Shown here: piece after piece, positions 52,820-60,741 of the stretch
Numbering within the stretch: the stretch's first letter is position 1
Layout of the letters: each line of letters begins with the position of its first letter
Notes under the pieces: model-generated
What the model saw: the letters and a program-made list of their open reading frames with translations, nothing else
The model's database searches: none
Told to the model about the DNA's origin: nothing
Position numbers and translations under genes: made by a program
NCBI GenBank assembly: GCA_017398725.1
Contig: JAFQFA010000002.1
Coordinates: forward strand, 228,430-292,429
DNA: 64,000 bases
Direction: 5' to 3'
Origin: Oscillospiraceae bacterium
Lineage (GTDB): Bacteria; Bacillota; Clostridia; Oscillospirales; Oscillospiraceae

Positions 52820-53098
52820 TCACCCTCGAAAAATAGAAACACCTTCGACCCTGCCGGTAATTATTATCTGTCTACCCGACAACTCTACAACACAAAGATT
52901 GTGGCCGCAAATGCGCACAATACCACAGGCATTTCTAAGCTGTATGCATTTATCGCCGTATTGTACCACACCGCAGCGTCCTTCAATCAACACTCTCCGA
53001 TCACCGTATATCTCAATAATCGGCACCCCGGGAAGGGTTTGATCCGGCAGGTTCAACATCTCCGGAATGCGTCCACGTACCTTATCATACAATTTCAA
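52820..53098 (-). CDS. yqfC: Sporulation protein YqfC
   Basis: 92 residues from TTG 53098, with AAAGGGGTGA upstream. YabP/YqfC family: LPGVPIIEIYGDRRVLIEG near residues 22-40 and a beta-rich remainder. Mother-cell sporulation gene paired with yqfD, divergent from ylbJ. Confidence 0.85.
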   Translation of the reverse strand: MKLYDKVRGRIPEMLNLPDQTLPGVPIIEIYGDRRVLIEGRCGVVQYGDKCIQLRNACGIVRICGHNLCVVELSGRQIIITGRVEGVSIFRG

Positions 53099-53132
53099 AA
53101 AATCACCCCTTTCGAAAAGCTTATGCTTGTGT

Positions 53133-53160
53133 GGTTATTTTTTTCTTGTGCGCATACATT
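53133..53160 (+). promoter_or_regulatory. Sigma-E-like promoter of ylbJ
   Basis: GGTTATT (53133-53139), 13 bp, CATACATT (53153-53160). The -10 is a full match to CATACAWT. ylbJ is a sigma-E gene in Bacillus. Confidence 0.5.
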
Positions 53161-53177
53161 TCATCGAGGTGGATTTT

Positions 53178-54170
53178 TTGAAAACAAAATATTCTCGGTT
53201 AGTTTTTTCGATCTTTACATTATTTTTTATCATCATTGACCCAAAAACCGGATCCCAATCCGCGTACGAAGCCATCAACATGTGCATAAAAAGCGTCATA
53301 CCAAGTATTTTCCCGTTTTTAATTCTTGGTAACTTTATTGCAAGCGATTTATGTAGCTGTTCGATACCTTATATGGATTCCATGCTGCGAATCCCCAAGA
53401 AAACATCCGGATACTTTCTGCTCAGTCTTGTCTGCGGTTACCCGGTCGGCGCAGGATTGCTTCAAAAAGCCTATGATTCAAATTTCCTATCCAAACAGGA
53501 TCTTCAAAGGATGGTTTGTTTTTGCAACAACGCCAGCCCCGCATTTATCATTGGCATACTTTCTTCTATCGTTGGCCTTAGAGCATCCGTTTTCATGTGG
53601 GTCATCCAAGCATTATCTTCCCTAATGCTGGGAATTTTGCTTCCGAACGAAGCTATGAATCAACAGAACGAAAAAGGGTTGAATATTGACAAATCCGGCA
53701 GTTTTATGTCCGCATCCGTCATCACTATGGCAAACATCTGCGGCTGGGTGATTGCTTTCAAAATCATAATCGCTTATCTATATAAGCTGCTTCCGTTAAA
53801 AGGATTGTTCTATGCGCTATTGACGGGTGTCTTGGAGCTTACCAACGGTATTTTTGCGCTGTCAGAGCTCCGGTCTCTGCGTGCGATATACACAATTGCC
53901 GCATTTATGCTAAGCTTTGGTGGTATTTGTGTCGTAATTCAAACCAAATCTATCGCACCAACAATAAGCATTAGAAAGCTATTAACCGGTCGACTTCTAC
54001 ACGCTGGGATCAGCTGCACATTAGCAAGTATCGCAACCCCAATCTTATTTACTCCGCACAAAATGCAAATACCATTGTTGCCTCTGTTTCTTTGCGTAGT
54101 CACCGTAGGATATATGCTTTTGATATTTAATAAAAAAAGTGGTAGCAATCAGTGCGAATCTGTAGTATAA
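53178..54170 (+). CDS. ylbJ: Sporulation integral membrane protein YlbJ
   Basis: 330 residues from TTG 53178, chosen because GAGGTGG is 7 nt upstream and the sequence then opens with a basic residue cluster and a signal-anchor (KTKYSRLVFSIFTLFFI). About eight membrane spans. Family landmarks: SVIPSIFPFLILGNF, VCGYPVGAGLL and NNASPAFIIG, typical of the nucleoside-recognition/GATE domain in YlbJ. Confidence 0.88.
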   Translation: MKTKYSRLVFSIFTLFFIIIDPKTGSQSAYEAINMCIKSVIPSIFPFLILGNFIASDLCSCSIPYMDSMLRIPKKTSGYFLLSLVCGYPVGAGLLQKAYDSNFLSKQDLQRMVCFCNNASPAFIIGILSSIVGLRASVFMWVIQALSSLMLGILLPNEAMNQQNEKGLNIDKSGSFMSASVITMANICGWVIAFKIIIAYLYKLLPLKGLFYALLTGVLELTNGIFALSELRSLRAIYTIAAFMLSFGGICVVIQTKSIAPTISIRKLLTGRLLHAGISCTLASIATPILFTPHKMQIPLLPLFLCVVTVGYMLLIFNKKSGSNQCESVV

Positions 54171-54195
54171 TACAGAAAAACAAAAGGAGGCAAAT

Positions 54196-54405
54196 ATGCT
54201 GTTCAGAAAAAAACATCCTCGCTCCTGCAGTTACTGCAGCTTTGCCACCACTCTGGCAGACGGGAGCATTCTTTGTGCAAAAAAAGGAATGACCAGTCCG
54301 GAAAAAGCATGCCTCAAATTTCGGTACGACCCCATCCGTCGGATTCCCGGTAAGCAAAAAGCGCCGGATTTCACAAAATATGACGAGAACGACTTTTCCT
54401 TATAA
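54196..54405 (+). CDS. Small Cys-containing protein, unknown function
   Basis: 69 residues with AGGAGG before the ATG. Cysteines CSYC near residues 11-14, then Cys at about 28 and 39, suggest one metal site. Basic at both ends with an acidic tail (YDENDFSL). Not recognised; similar short proteins occur in Clostridia. It may be co-transcribed with ylbJ, 25 nt upstream. Confidence 0.7.
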   Translation: MLFRKKHPRSCSYCSFATTLADGSILCAKKGMTSPEKACLKFRYDPIRRIPGKQKAPDFTKYDENDFSL

Positions 54406-54409
54406 AAGT

Positions 54410-54438
54410 TCAGCGGCCTATTTAGGCCGCTGATTCTT
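54410..54438 (+). terminator. Terminator after the Cys-containing gene
   Basis: TCAGCGGCCTA/TAGGCCGCTGA followed by TTCTTT. The remaining 190 bp to the next promoter hold no gene; TCGGCTT occurs twice there, 27 bp apart, without clear meaning. Confidence 0.75.
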
Positions 54439-54632
54439 TATGCGGATCTGTCACGAGCGCACCGTCGGCTTATCCACGAAATTTCCGCGACATCGGCTTG
54501 CCCTACCTGCTGTATGCAATATTCCAATAAGCGTAAAGCGTTGTTAAAGATAATACTGCTAATATACTTCAATGATCTCCTTAAGCTTATTCGCCAAGAG
54601 AAAAAATATGCTGTTAATATTATGTTCAGAGA

Positions 54633-54661
54633 TTGATTCTATCGACAAAACATGATAGAAT
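54633..54661 (+). promoter_or_regulatory. Sigma-A promoter of the phosphohexomutase gene
   Basis: TTGATT (54633-54638), 17 bp, TAGAAT (54656-54661), about 43 nt before the ATG. Confidence 0.6.
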
Positions 54662-54703
54662 ATCCAAAAAGCCTTACGAGGCCAATAGACCGGAGGTATT
54701 ACA

Positions 54704-56209
54704 ATGGATTATATGAAACTGCAAAACGGAAGTGACATTCGCGGTGTTGCCCTTGACGGCATTGAAGGACAGCGCGTTAATTTAACAGAGCAGGCCTGCC
54801 GTGACATTGGACGCGGTTTTGCCATGTGGCTGAAAAACAAAACCGGAAAGGACGCCGGCATTCGCGTTGCTGTCGGTCGGGACTCCAGACTATCCGGTCC
54901 TACATTGTGCGGCTGGATCTGCGATGCCATGGTTAACCAAGGCTTAGATGTTACTGATTTCGGCATGGCAAGCACCCCTGCAATGTTTATGGCAACCGTT
55001 ACCGACGGTTATAAATATGACGGTACAGTCATGATCACCGCCAGCCACCTTCCTTTTAACCGCAATGGCTTTAAGTTCTTCACAGCAGAAGGCGGTTTGG
55101 AAAAGGGCGACATTAAACAGATTCTTACTTACGCCGGCAGCGATGCTGCAACCGGTATGAAGCCCGGCGCTTTAACACAAGGCGCATTTATGGACACCTA
55201 CGCAAAAATTCTGGCTGACAAGATTCGTACAGCTACCGGTTTGGAAAAGCCGCTGGATGGTTTCCGGATCGTCGTTGATGCCGGTAACGGTGCAGGCGGC
55301 TTCTACGCCGAAAAAGTTTTGCAGCCTTTGGGTGCCAATACGGAAGGCAGCCGCTATTTGGATCCGGATGGCAGCTTCCCCAACCATATCCCGAATCCCG
55401 AGGATAAGACAGCCATGCACAGCATCATGGAAGCCGTTGCCGAAACCAAGGCTGATCTGGGCATCATTTTTGATACCGATGTGGACCGTGCAGGTGCTGT
55501 TCTCTCTGATGGAAGCGAATTGAACCGCAACCGCATTATCGCTATGCTCGCTGCGATCCTTTTACGGGAACATCCCGGTACAACCATTGTCACTGACTCT
55601 ATCACTTCCACCGGTCTTGCAAAATTTATTGAGGCAAAGGGCGGCGTTCACCATCGCTTCAAGAGAGGCTACCGGAACGTGATCAACGAGTCCATCCGTC
55701 TCAACAACAACGGGCAAGACAGCCAGCTTGCCATTGAAACCTCCGGCCACGGCGCTTTGAAAGAAAACTATTTCTTGGACGACGGCGCATATCTCGTCAC
55801 CAAGCTGTTGATCGAGCTTGCCCGGGGCAAGAAGGAAGGCTACAGTCTGGAATCCTTGATCGCCCAACTGGAAGAGCCTGCGGAGAGCCTTGAATTCCGC
55901 ATGAACATCCTTGAGGAGGATTTCAAACCCTACGGCCAAACTGTAATTGATGAACTGACAGCCTATGCTGCCAATCAGTCCGGATGGGAGCTCGCACCCA
56001 ACAATTTTGAAGGCGTTCGAGTCAATTTGGATGAAGCTCACGGCAATGGTTGGTTCCTTCTCCGTCTTTCTCTCCACGACCCCCTACTGCCTTTGAATAT
56101 TGAAAGCAACACGGTCGGCGGTGCAAAAATCATCGCACAGGAGCTGGCAGGATTCCTCGGCAAATATACAAAACTGGATGCTGAAGCTTTGATAGCCTTT
56201 GCTGAATAA
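54704..56209 (+). CDS. Phosphomannomutase/phosphoglucomutase
   Basis: 501 residues, alpha-D-phosphohexomutase family. Phosphoserine loop TASHLPFNRNGFKF (about 109-122), metal loop DTDVDRAG, sugar-binding ETSGHGALKEN. Unlike the classic ASHNP loop, SHLPFNRNG is typical of plant-like and clostridial ManB-type enzymes. Interconverts hexose-1- and -6-phosphates for polysaccharide precursors. It differs from the 563-residue paralogue at 40793. Confidence 0.92.
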   Translation: MDYMKLQNGSDIRGVALDGIEGQRVNLTEQACRDIGRGFAMWLKNKTGKDAGIRVAVGRDSRLSGPTLCGWICDAMVNQGLDVTDFGMASTPAMFMATVTDGYKYDGTVMITASHLPFNRNGFKFFTAEGGLEKGDIKQILTYAGSDAATGMKPGALTQGAFMDTYAKILADKIRTATGLEKPLDGFRIVVDAGNGAGGFYAEKVLQPLGANTEGSRYLDPDGSFPNHIPNPEDKTAMHSIMEAVAETKADLGIIFDTDVDRAGAVLSDGSELNRNRIIAMLAAILLREHPGTTIVTDSITSTGLAKFIEAKGGVHHRFKRGYRNVINESIRLNNNGQDSQLAIETSGHGALKENYFLDDGAYLVTKLLIELARGKKEGYSLESLIAQLEEPAESLEFRMNILEEDFKPYGQTVIDELTAYAANQSGWELAPNNFEGVRVNLDEAHGNGWFLLRLSLHDPLLPLNIESNTVGGAKIIAQELAGFLGKYTKLDAEALIAFAE

Positions 56210-56216
56210 TGTATTT

Positions 56217-56249
56217 GGGCAGACCCGACAGGGTCTGCCCTTCTTTTTT
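56217..56249 (+). terminator. Terminator of the phosphohexomutase gene
   Basis: 10-bp stem GGGCAGACCC/GGGTCTGCCC with a GACA loop and a TTCTTTTTT tail. Confidence 0.85.
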
Positions 56250-56284
56250 ACGTGGGAAAGAATTGATTTTTTGTCTTTTAGGGG

Positions 56285-56313
56285 TTGACAAATTGTTAAG
56301 AATGCAGTAATAT
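56285..56313 (+). promoter_or_regulatory. Sigma-A promoter of the tRNA-Ser/tRNA-Thr pair
   Basis: Perfect TTGACA (56285-56290), 17 bp, TAATAT (56308-56313). Confidence 0.75.
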
Positions 56314-56344
56314 AACCTAGCTGTCCGTGAGGGCTGTAAGATAT

Positions 56345-56436
56345 GGAGAAGTCGCGTAGCTGGCCGAGCGCGCACGATTGGAAATCGTGTATACCCCAAA
56401 AGGGTATCGAGGGTTCAAATCCCTCCTTCTCCGCCA
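56345..56436 (+). tRNA. tRNA-Ser, anticodon GGA
   Basis: 92-nt class II tRNA with CCA encoded. Acceptor GGAGAAG/CTTCTCC, anticodon stem CACGA/TCGTG with loop TTGGAAA, giving GGA (reads TCC and TCT). Long variable arm with TACCCC/GGGGTA-type pairing, and discriminator G as in serine tRNAs. Confidence 0.95.
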
Positions 56437-56437
56437 G

Positions 56438-56477
56438 AAAAGTCCGGATGAATAGCACATTCATCCGGACTTTTTTT
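56438..56477 (+). terminator. Terminator between tRNA-Ser and tRNA-Thr
   Basis: 16-bp perfect stem AAAAGTCCGGATGAAT/ATTCATCCGGACTTTT with an AGCAC loop and a T run. tRNA-Thr begins 6 nt later with no space for its own promoter, so it relies on read-through or processing. Confidence 0.8.
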
Positions 56478-56482
56478 ACCTC

Positions 56483-56558
56483 GCTACTGTGGCTCAGTCG
56501 GTAGAGCAGCTGATTCGTAATCAGCAGGTCGCCGGTTCAAGTCCGGCCAGTAGCTCCA
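56483..56558 (+). tRNA. tRNA-Thr, anticodon CGT
   Basis: 76 nt with CCA encoded. Acceptor GCTACTG/CAGTAGC, anticodon stem GCTGA/TCAGC, loop TTCGTAA, giving CGT (reads ACG). T arm GGTTCAAGTCC. Confidence 0.95.
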
Positions 56559-56586
56559 AAATCCACCCCATCGGGGTGGATTTTTG
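56558..56586 (+). terminator. Terminator of tRNA-Thr
   Basis: AAAATCCACCCC/GGGGTGGATTTTT with an ATC loop, directly at the CCA end. Confidence 0.85.
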
Positions 56587-56605
56587 TTTATGCAAGACAA
56601 ACAGC

Positions 56606-56639
56606 AAGGGCACCCAGTTTTAAAAAACGGGGTGCCCTT
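56606..56639 (-). terminator. Hairpin at the 3' end of the C26 gene
   Basis: AAGGGCACCC (56606-56615)/GGGTGCCCTT (56630-56639) with inner GTTTT/AAAAC pairs. The stem is strong, but only a weak T tract follows on the reverse strand. Confidence 0.55.
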
Positions 56640-56642
56640 TAC

Positions 56643-57353
56643 TTATTTCAGAAACTGGAACAGCTCCGGCAAAAGGTCGTCGACCTCAGGGTGAAATTGA
56701 ACGCCAAGTATATTATCTGCATATTCGATTCCTTCAATGGTACCGCTTCCGTCAGATGCCCACGCATTTACTTTCAATTCATCGATTGGGTCTTTCACCC
56801 GCCAGTTGTGATAAGATGCACCTCGAATGGTCGACTTGCCCATCAATCGGTGCAGCATCGTTCCGGGCACAATGTCCACATTATGTTTTGCCGCATCTTC
56901 CATGCCCCGGGGTGCAGGATCCATGCGATGCCCTTCAACCCGCTCCAGATGACCTGCAACAACGCCTTGCTTGGCAAGAATGTCAATAATATTTTCGCAG
57001 ATATCGCCGCTGAGATTCCGATCCAACACATATTTACGCATTGCAAAATAGCGATGAATCAGCTGCATGCCAAGGCAAATACCAAGATAGCGCTTGCGAT
57101 TGGCAACAGCATGATGGATAACCTGAAAATGGTATGGCCGCATTCTTTGTCCGCCCTGCGCGATAAAACCGTCGCAAAGGTTTAAAGCATCCTCACTGAT
57201 CCAACCATCTACCGGTGCAATACACACCGGCAGAAAACCGGCTTCTTCAATACGCTTTACATAGTTGTTGCCAAGATAATAAACATCTTTATAATTCGTT
57301 TGCTCCGGGTCAAACTTCTCACTTTTAGGGACAATTCCGATTATTTTTTTCAA
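56643..57353 (-). CDS. Class I glutamine amidotransferase-like hydrolase (peptidase C26, PuuD-like)
   Basis: 236 residues from TTG 57353, preferred because GAGGGAG is 7 nt upstream and TTGA overlaps the cinA stop. Nucleophile elbow GICLGMQ, a GAxYHNW segment and the FHPEVD histidine-glutamate pair give the triad. Members hydrolyse gamma-glutamyl-GABA and related amides; the substrate here is unproven. Confidence 0.85.
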   Translation of the reverse strand: MKKIIGIVPKSEKFDPEQTNYKDVYYLGNNYVKRIEEAGFLPVCIAPVDGWISEDALNLCDGFIAQGGQRMRPYHFQVIHHAVANRKRYLGICLGMQLIHRYFAMRKYVLDRNLSGDICENIIDILAKQGVVAGHLERVEGHRMDPAPRGMEDAAKHNVDIVPGTMLHRLMGKSTIRGASYHNWRVKDPIDELKVNAWASDGSGTIEGIEYADNILGVQFHPEVDDLLPELFQFLK

Positions 57354-57826
57354 ATTTTTTCTCCCTCTACGCATCCAAGTAACATTTTAATAGATGCTTC
57401 TACCGACAACCTGCGAATGGTATTCCGGTCTCCATCAAAGATAAACTTCTTTACAAAGCACCTGCTTGTGCTGGACAAGCCGATATACACAGTACCAACG
57501 GGGGTATTAAATTCGTCAGATTCGGGGCCCGCAATGCCGGTTACGGAAACAGCAAAATCCGTTTGCAACAGCCGGCGGACACCAATCGCCATTGCCATAG
57601 CCGTTTCCTCGGATACCGCCCCATGCTCCTTTAAAATATGCGCATCCACACCAAGGACATGTTCTTTAACCCAGTTGGTATAGCTGATAATGCCGCCTTT
57701 ATATACTTTAGAGCTGCCGGCTATTGCGGTGAATGCAGCGCCAATACCGCCGCCGGTGCAGCTTTCCGCTGTTGCGAATGTGCGCCCGTCTAACGCTTTC
57801 AGAAGATCAGAGCAAAGATTCATCAT
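57350..57826 (-). CDS. CinA C-terminal domain protein (NMN amidohydrolase type)
   Basis: 158 residues that cover only the CinA C-terminal deamidase domain: TFATAESCTGGGIGAAFT, GGIISYTNWVKEHVLGV, VTGIAGPESDE and PVGTVYIGL. The N-terminal COG1058 domain of full CinA is absent. PncC-type enzymes convert nicotinamide mononucleotide to nicotinate mononucleotide. It overlaps thiI by 20 nt. Confidence 0.9.
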   Translation of the reverse strand: MMNLCSDLLKALDGRTFATAESCTGGGIGAAFTAIAGSSKVYKGGIISYTNWVKEHVLGVDAHILKEHGAVSEETAMAMAIGVRRLLQTDFAVSVTGIAGPESDEFNTPVGTVYIGLSSTSRCFVKKFIFDGDRNTIRRLSVEASIKMLLGCVEGEKI

Positions 57827-58997
57827 GATACTTCACCGAGATCTTTTCCACACTGTTCAGCGCTTCCTGAATCAGGGCTTCCCGATCCAGCTTGCGCTCC
57901 GCATGGATCACTTGTCCCAAAGTAGGCTTTGTCTTGGGGTGCTTCGGTGTAAACACAGTGCAGCAGTCCTCATAAGGCAAAATGGACGTTTCCAGCGTGC
58001 CGATCTTTCGTGCGATCGTAACGATTTCTTCCTTATCCATGCCAACCAAAGGCATAAATACAGGGATATCCACCACTGCACCGGTAACAGTCATCGCTTC
58101 CATGGTCTGGCTGGCAACCTGACCGAGGTTTTCGCCGGTAATCAACGCGCCACATCCGTCATCTTTTGCGATCCGCTGAGAGATCTCCATCATAAAGCGC
58201 CGCATTATCAGGGTGAAGAACTCCTCCGGGCAGTTGTCCCGGATCGCTTCTTGAATCTGCGTAAAGCTGACCACATTTACAGTCATTCTTCCACAATAGC
58301 GGGTAACCAATCTAGCCAGTTCCAAAACCTTGTCTTTCGCCAGTTGAGAGGTATAAGGATAAGAGAAGAAATGAACGCATTCCACCTCAACGCCCCGCTT
58401 AGCCATCATATAAGCAGCAACCGGAGAATCGATACCACCGGAAAGCAAGCACATAGCACGGCCACCAACGCCGGTGGGTAAACCGCCCGCACCGGGTTCG
58501 GCAGGTCCGTGAACATAGGCCGCCAGATCTCGAACTTCCACATATACCGTATATTCCGGATGATGAACATCTACAGCGCAATTGGGGTGTGCCTCTGCCA
58601 AGCGACCACCTATTTCCTGAGAAATACCAATTGAAGTCAACGGGAATTTCTTGTCGGAACGCTTGGATTCCACCTTGAAGGATCTTGCGCAATCCAATTC
58701 ATCACCCAAATAAGATTCCACAGCCTCATATATACTATCTAAATTTTTTTCACATGCATGGCAGCGGCAAAGACTGACCAAACCGAAAATCGTCTTACAG
58801 GCCTCCCATGCACCGTCCACATCCGCATCGGAATCCATCGGTTCTACATAAACGGTAGATTGCATGATATACACATCAAAATTACCGAAAGATTTCATGC
58901 GCCGCCGGACATTCTGACGCAATTTATTTTCAAATTGCCGCTTATTCGTGCCCTTTAGCACGATCTCTCCCAGCTTTAAAAGAAATATTTCATTCAT
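57807..58997 (-). CDS. thiI: tRNA 4-thiouridine synthase / thiamine sulfurtransferase ThiI
   Basis: 396 residues. Ferredoxin-like and THUMP domains at the N-terminus (about 1-165), then the PP-loop ATPase with CLLSGGIDSPVAAYMM near residue 184. It lacks a C-terminal rhodanese domain, as in Bacillus-type ThiI. The start ATG at 58997 overlooks a short gap to comM upstream. Confidence 0.94.
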   Translation of the reverse strand: MNEIFLLKLGEIVLKGTNKRQFENKLRQNVRRRMKSFGNFDVYIMQSTVYVEPMDSDADVDGAWEACKTIFGLVSLCRCHACEKNLDSIYEAVESYLGDELDCARSFKVESKRSDKKFPLTSIGISQEIGGRLAEAHPNCAVDVHHPEYTVYVEVRDLAAYVHGPAEPGAGGLPTGVGGRAMCLLSGGIDSPVAAYMMAKRGVEVECVHFFSYPYTSQLAKDKVLELARLVTRYCGRMTVNVVSFTQIQEAIRDNCPEEFFTLIMRRFMMEISQRIAKDDGCGALITGENLGQVASQTMEAMTVTGAVVDIPVFMPLVGMDKEEIVTIARKIGTLETSILPYEDCCTVFTPKHPKTKPTLGQVIHAERKLDREALIQEALNSVEKISVKYHDESLL

Positions 58998-59011
58998 ATC
59001 CTATTCCTCAT

Positions 59012-60520
59012 TTACATATTAACTGTTCTATACTGTATTGCTTCTGCAATATGTTCAGCGCAAATTTTATCACTGCCATCCAGATCCGCAATGGTCCTTG
59101 CAACTTTTAGAATTCTGTCATAGCTTCTCGCTGTAAGACCGAATACATCAAAAGCCCGCTTCATCAATTCCGCAGAATCATCATCCAATTGACAGAACTT
59201 ACGCAATTCGTCCGGTCCCATGCGCGCATTGCACATACCTGTTCCGGTCCTGAAACGGAGATTTTGGCGATGGCGTGCCGCATCCACCCGTTCCTTAATC
59301 TGTGCCGATGGTTCTGCTTCCCTGCGATCTCGTAGCTCCTCAAAATGGACAGCCGGAACTTCCATAATAATGTCAATCCGATCAAGAAGCGGGCCGGAGA
59401 TACGGGACCTGTAATGTTCCACTGCCGCCTGCGAGCAAGTGCAACGACCGGAGGGATCAGCGTACCATCCACACTTACAGGGGTTCATAGCGCACACGAG
59501 CATAAATTCAGACGGGTATGTAATACTGCCGGAAACTCTGGAAATGGTCACCTTTCCATCTTCCAGCGGCTGCCGCATCAAATCCAAAGTGTCTTTATGG
59601 AATTCCGGCAACTCATCCAAAAAGAGTACGCCTTTATGAGCCAGTGAAATCTCACCGGGTTTCGGATTTGTGCCACCGCCGGCAAGACCCGCATTGGATA
59701 CCGTGTGATGCGGAGAGCGGAATGGCCGTTGCATAACAAGAGGCGAATTTTTTGTCAAAAGCCCCATCACTGAGTAAATCTGTGAAACTTCCAGTGACTC
59801 CTCCCATGTCATATCCGGTAAAATAGACGGCAATCGTTTACTGAGCATACTTTTACCGGAACCCGGCGGGCCAATCAGTAAAATATTGTGACTACCGGCC
59901 GCGGCAACTTCCATGGCTCGTTTTACATTTTCTTGCCCAAGAACATCCTTAAAATCAAGCAGATTCCTGTCTGCAGATTCCGGAACCCAAATGGGCTCCT
60001 CCGCAAGCTTTACCTCACCGTTTAAGCCGGCAATCAACTCAGAAACCCTCTTAACAGGTATAATCGCAGGCCCTCGGGCAAGTGTCGCTTCCGCGGCATT
60101 TTCTGCCGGGACGATAATTGTTTGAAAACCCGCTTTTTTCGCAGCGATTGCCATAGGCAATACGCCGGAAACAGGTCGAATCGTACCGTCAAGTCCCAGT
60201 TCTCCCAAAAGCACGGTGCTGGAAAGAGGTCTGCGTACGGCACCGCAAGCAGAAAGAATACCAATCAAAATCGGCAAATCAAAGTGCGTGCCTGACTTTT
60301 TAAGATTCGCCGGTGCTAAATTCACAGTGATTCTGCCGGTGGGAAAATGCATACCGCTGGTCTTCGCCGCTGCACGGACGCGTTCCCGGGCCTCTTTGAC
60401 TGCAGCATCCGGCAAACCGACAATATCAAACGCAGGTAAACCGTTTGTGATATAGCACTCAACAGCAACACTACTGCCCTGAATGCCGGACACAGTCATT
60501 GAATATACGCTACAGATCAT
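59012..60520 (-). CDS. comM: YifB/ComM family Mg-chelatase-like AAA+ ATPase
   Basis: 502 residues. N-terminal Lon-like fold (VEVECYITNGLPAFDIVGLPD pattern, given in part as GLPAFDIVGLPD), Walker A GPPGSGKSMLSKRLP near residue 216, VLFLDELPEF Walker B and a CxxC zinc segment (CNPCKCG...CTC). ComM is a branch-migration helicase in natural transformation; distribution in non-competent bacteria suggests wider roles. GGAGGTGGG precedes the ATG. Confidence 0.92.
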   Translation of the reverse strand: MICSVYSMTVSGIQGSSVAVECYITNGLPAFDIVGLPDAAVKEARERVRAAAKTSGMHFPTGRITVNLAPANLKKSGTHFDLPILIGILSACGAVRRPLSSTVLLGELGLDGTIRPVSGVLPMAIAAKKAGFQTIIVPAENAAEATLARGPAIIPVKRVSELIAGLNGEVKLAEEPIWVPESADRNLLDFKDVLGQENVKRAMEVAAAGSHNILLIGPPGSGKSMLSKRLPSILPDMTWEESLEVSQIYSVMGLLTKNSPLVMQRPFRSPHHTVSNAGLAGGGTNPKPGEISLAHKGVLFLDELPEFHKDTLDLMRQPLEDGKVTISRVSGSITYPSEFMLVCAMNPCKCGWYADPSGRCTCSQAAVEHYRSRISGPLLDRIDIIMEVPAVHFEELRDRREAEPSAQIKERVDAARHRQNLRFRTGTGMCNARMGPDELRKFCQLDDDSAELMKRAFDVFGLTARSYDRILKVARTIADLDGSDKICAEHIAEAIQYRTVNM

Positions 60521-60540
60521 TTACCCACCTCCTTCTGGTT

Positions 60541-60569
60541 ATCATACATGATTCTCATTAAAAAAACAA
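60541..60569 (-). promoter_or_regulatory. Sigma-A promoter of the comM-thiI-cinA-C26 operon
   Basis: On the reverse strand TTGTTT (60569-60564), 17 bp, TATGAT (60546-60541), about 21 nt before the ATG. Confidence 0.5.
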
Positions 60570-60672
60570 CAATATTTCATCCTTAATCCATCATAATTAA
60601 TTTTATATAACACGAAATACCAAATATGTATTAAATATGCAGTTCTTTTTCACAATAGCGTGTCGATTTTCC

Positions 60673-60701
60673 TTTACAAATCAAGTAAGAAGTGCTATTA
60701 T
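60673..60701 (+). promoter_or_regulatory. Sigma-A promoter of nifJ
   Basis: TTTACA (60673-60678), 17 bp, extended TGC-TATTAT (60693-60701), about 40 nt before the TTG start. Confidence 0.7.
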
Positions 60702-60741
60702 ATATGCGGAAAAAATTGAGTACTTTAGGAGGTATATCATT

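Noticed and set aside
54440-54632. Possible small RNA in the 190-bp gap before the phosphohexomutase gene
   Set aside because: Only a short imperfect repeat (TCGGCTT twice) and a GAAATTTC palindrome are visible, with no promoter-terminator pair.
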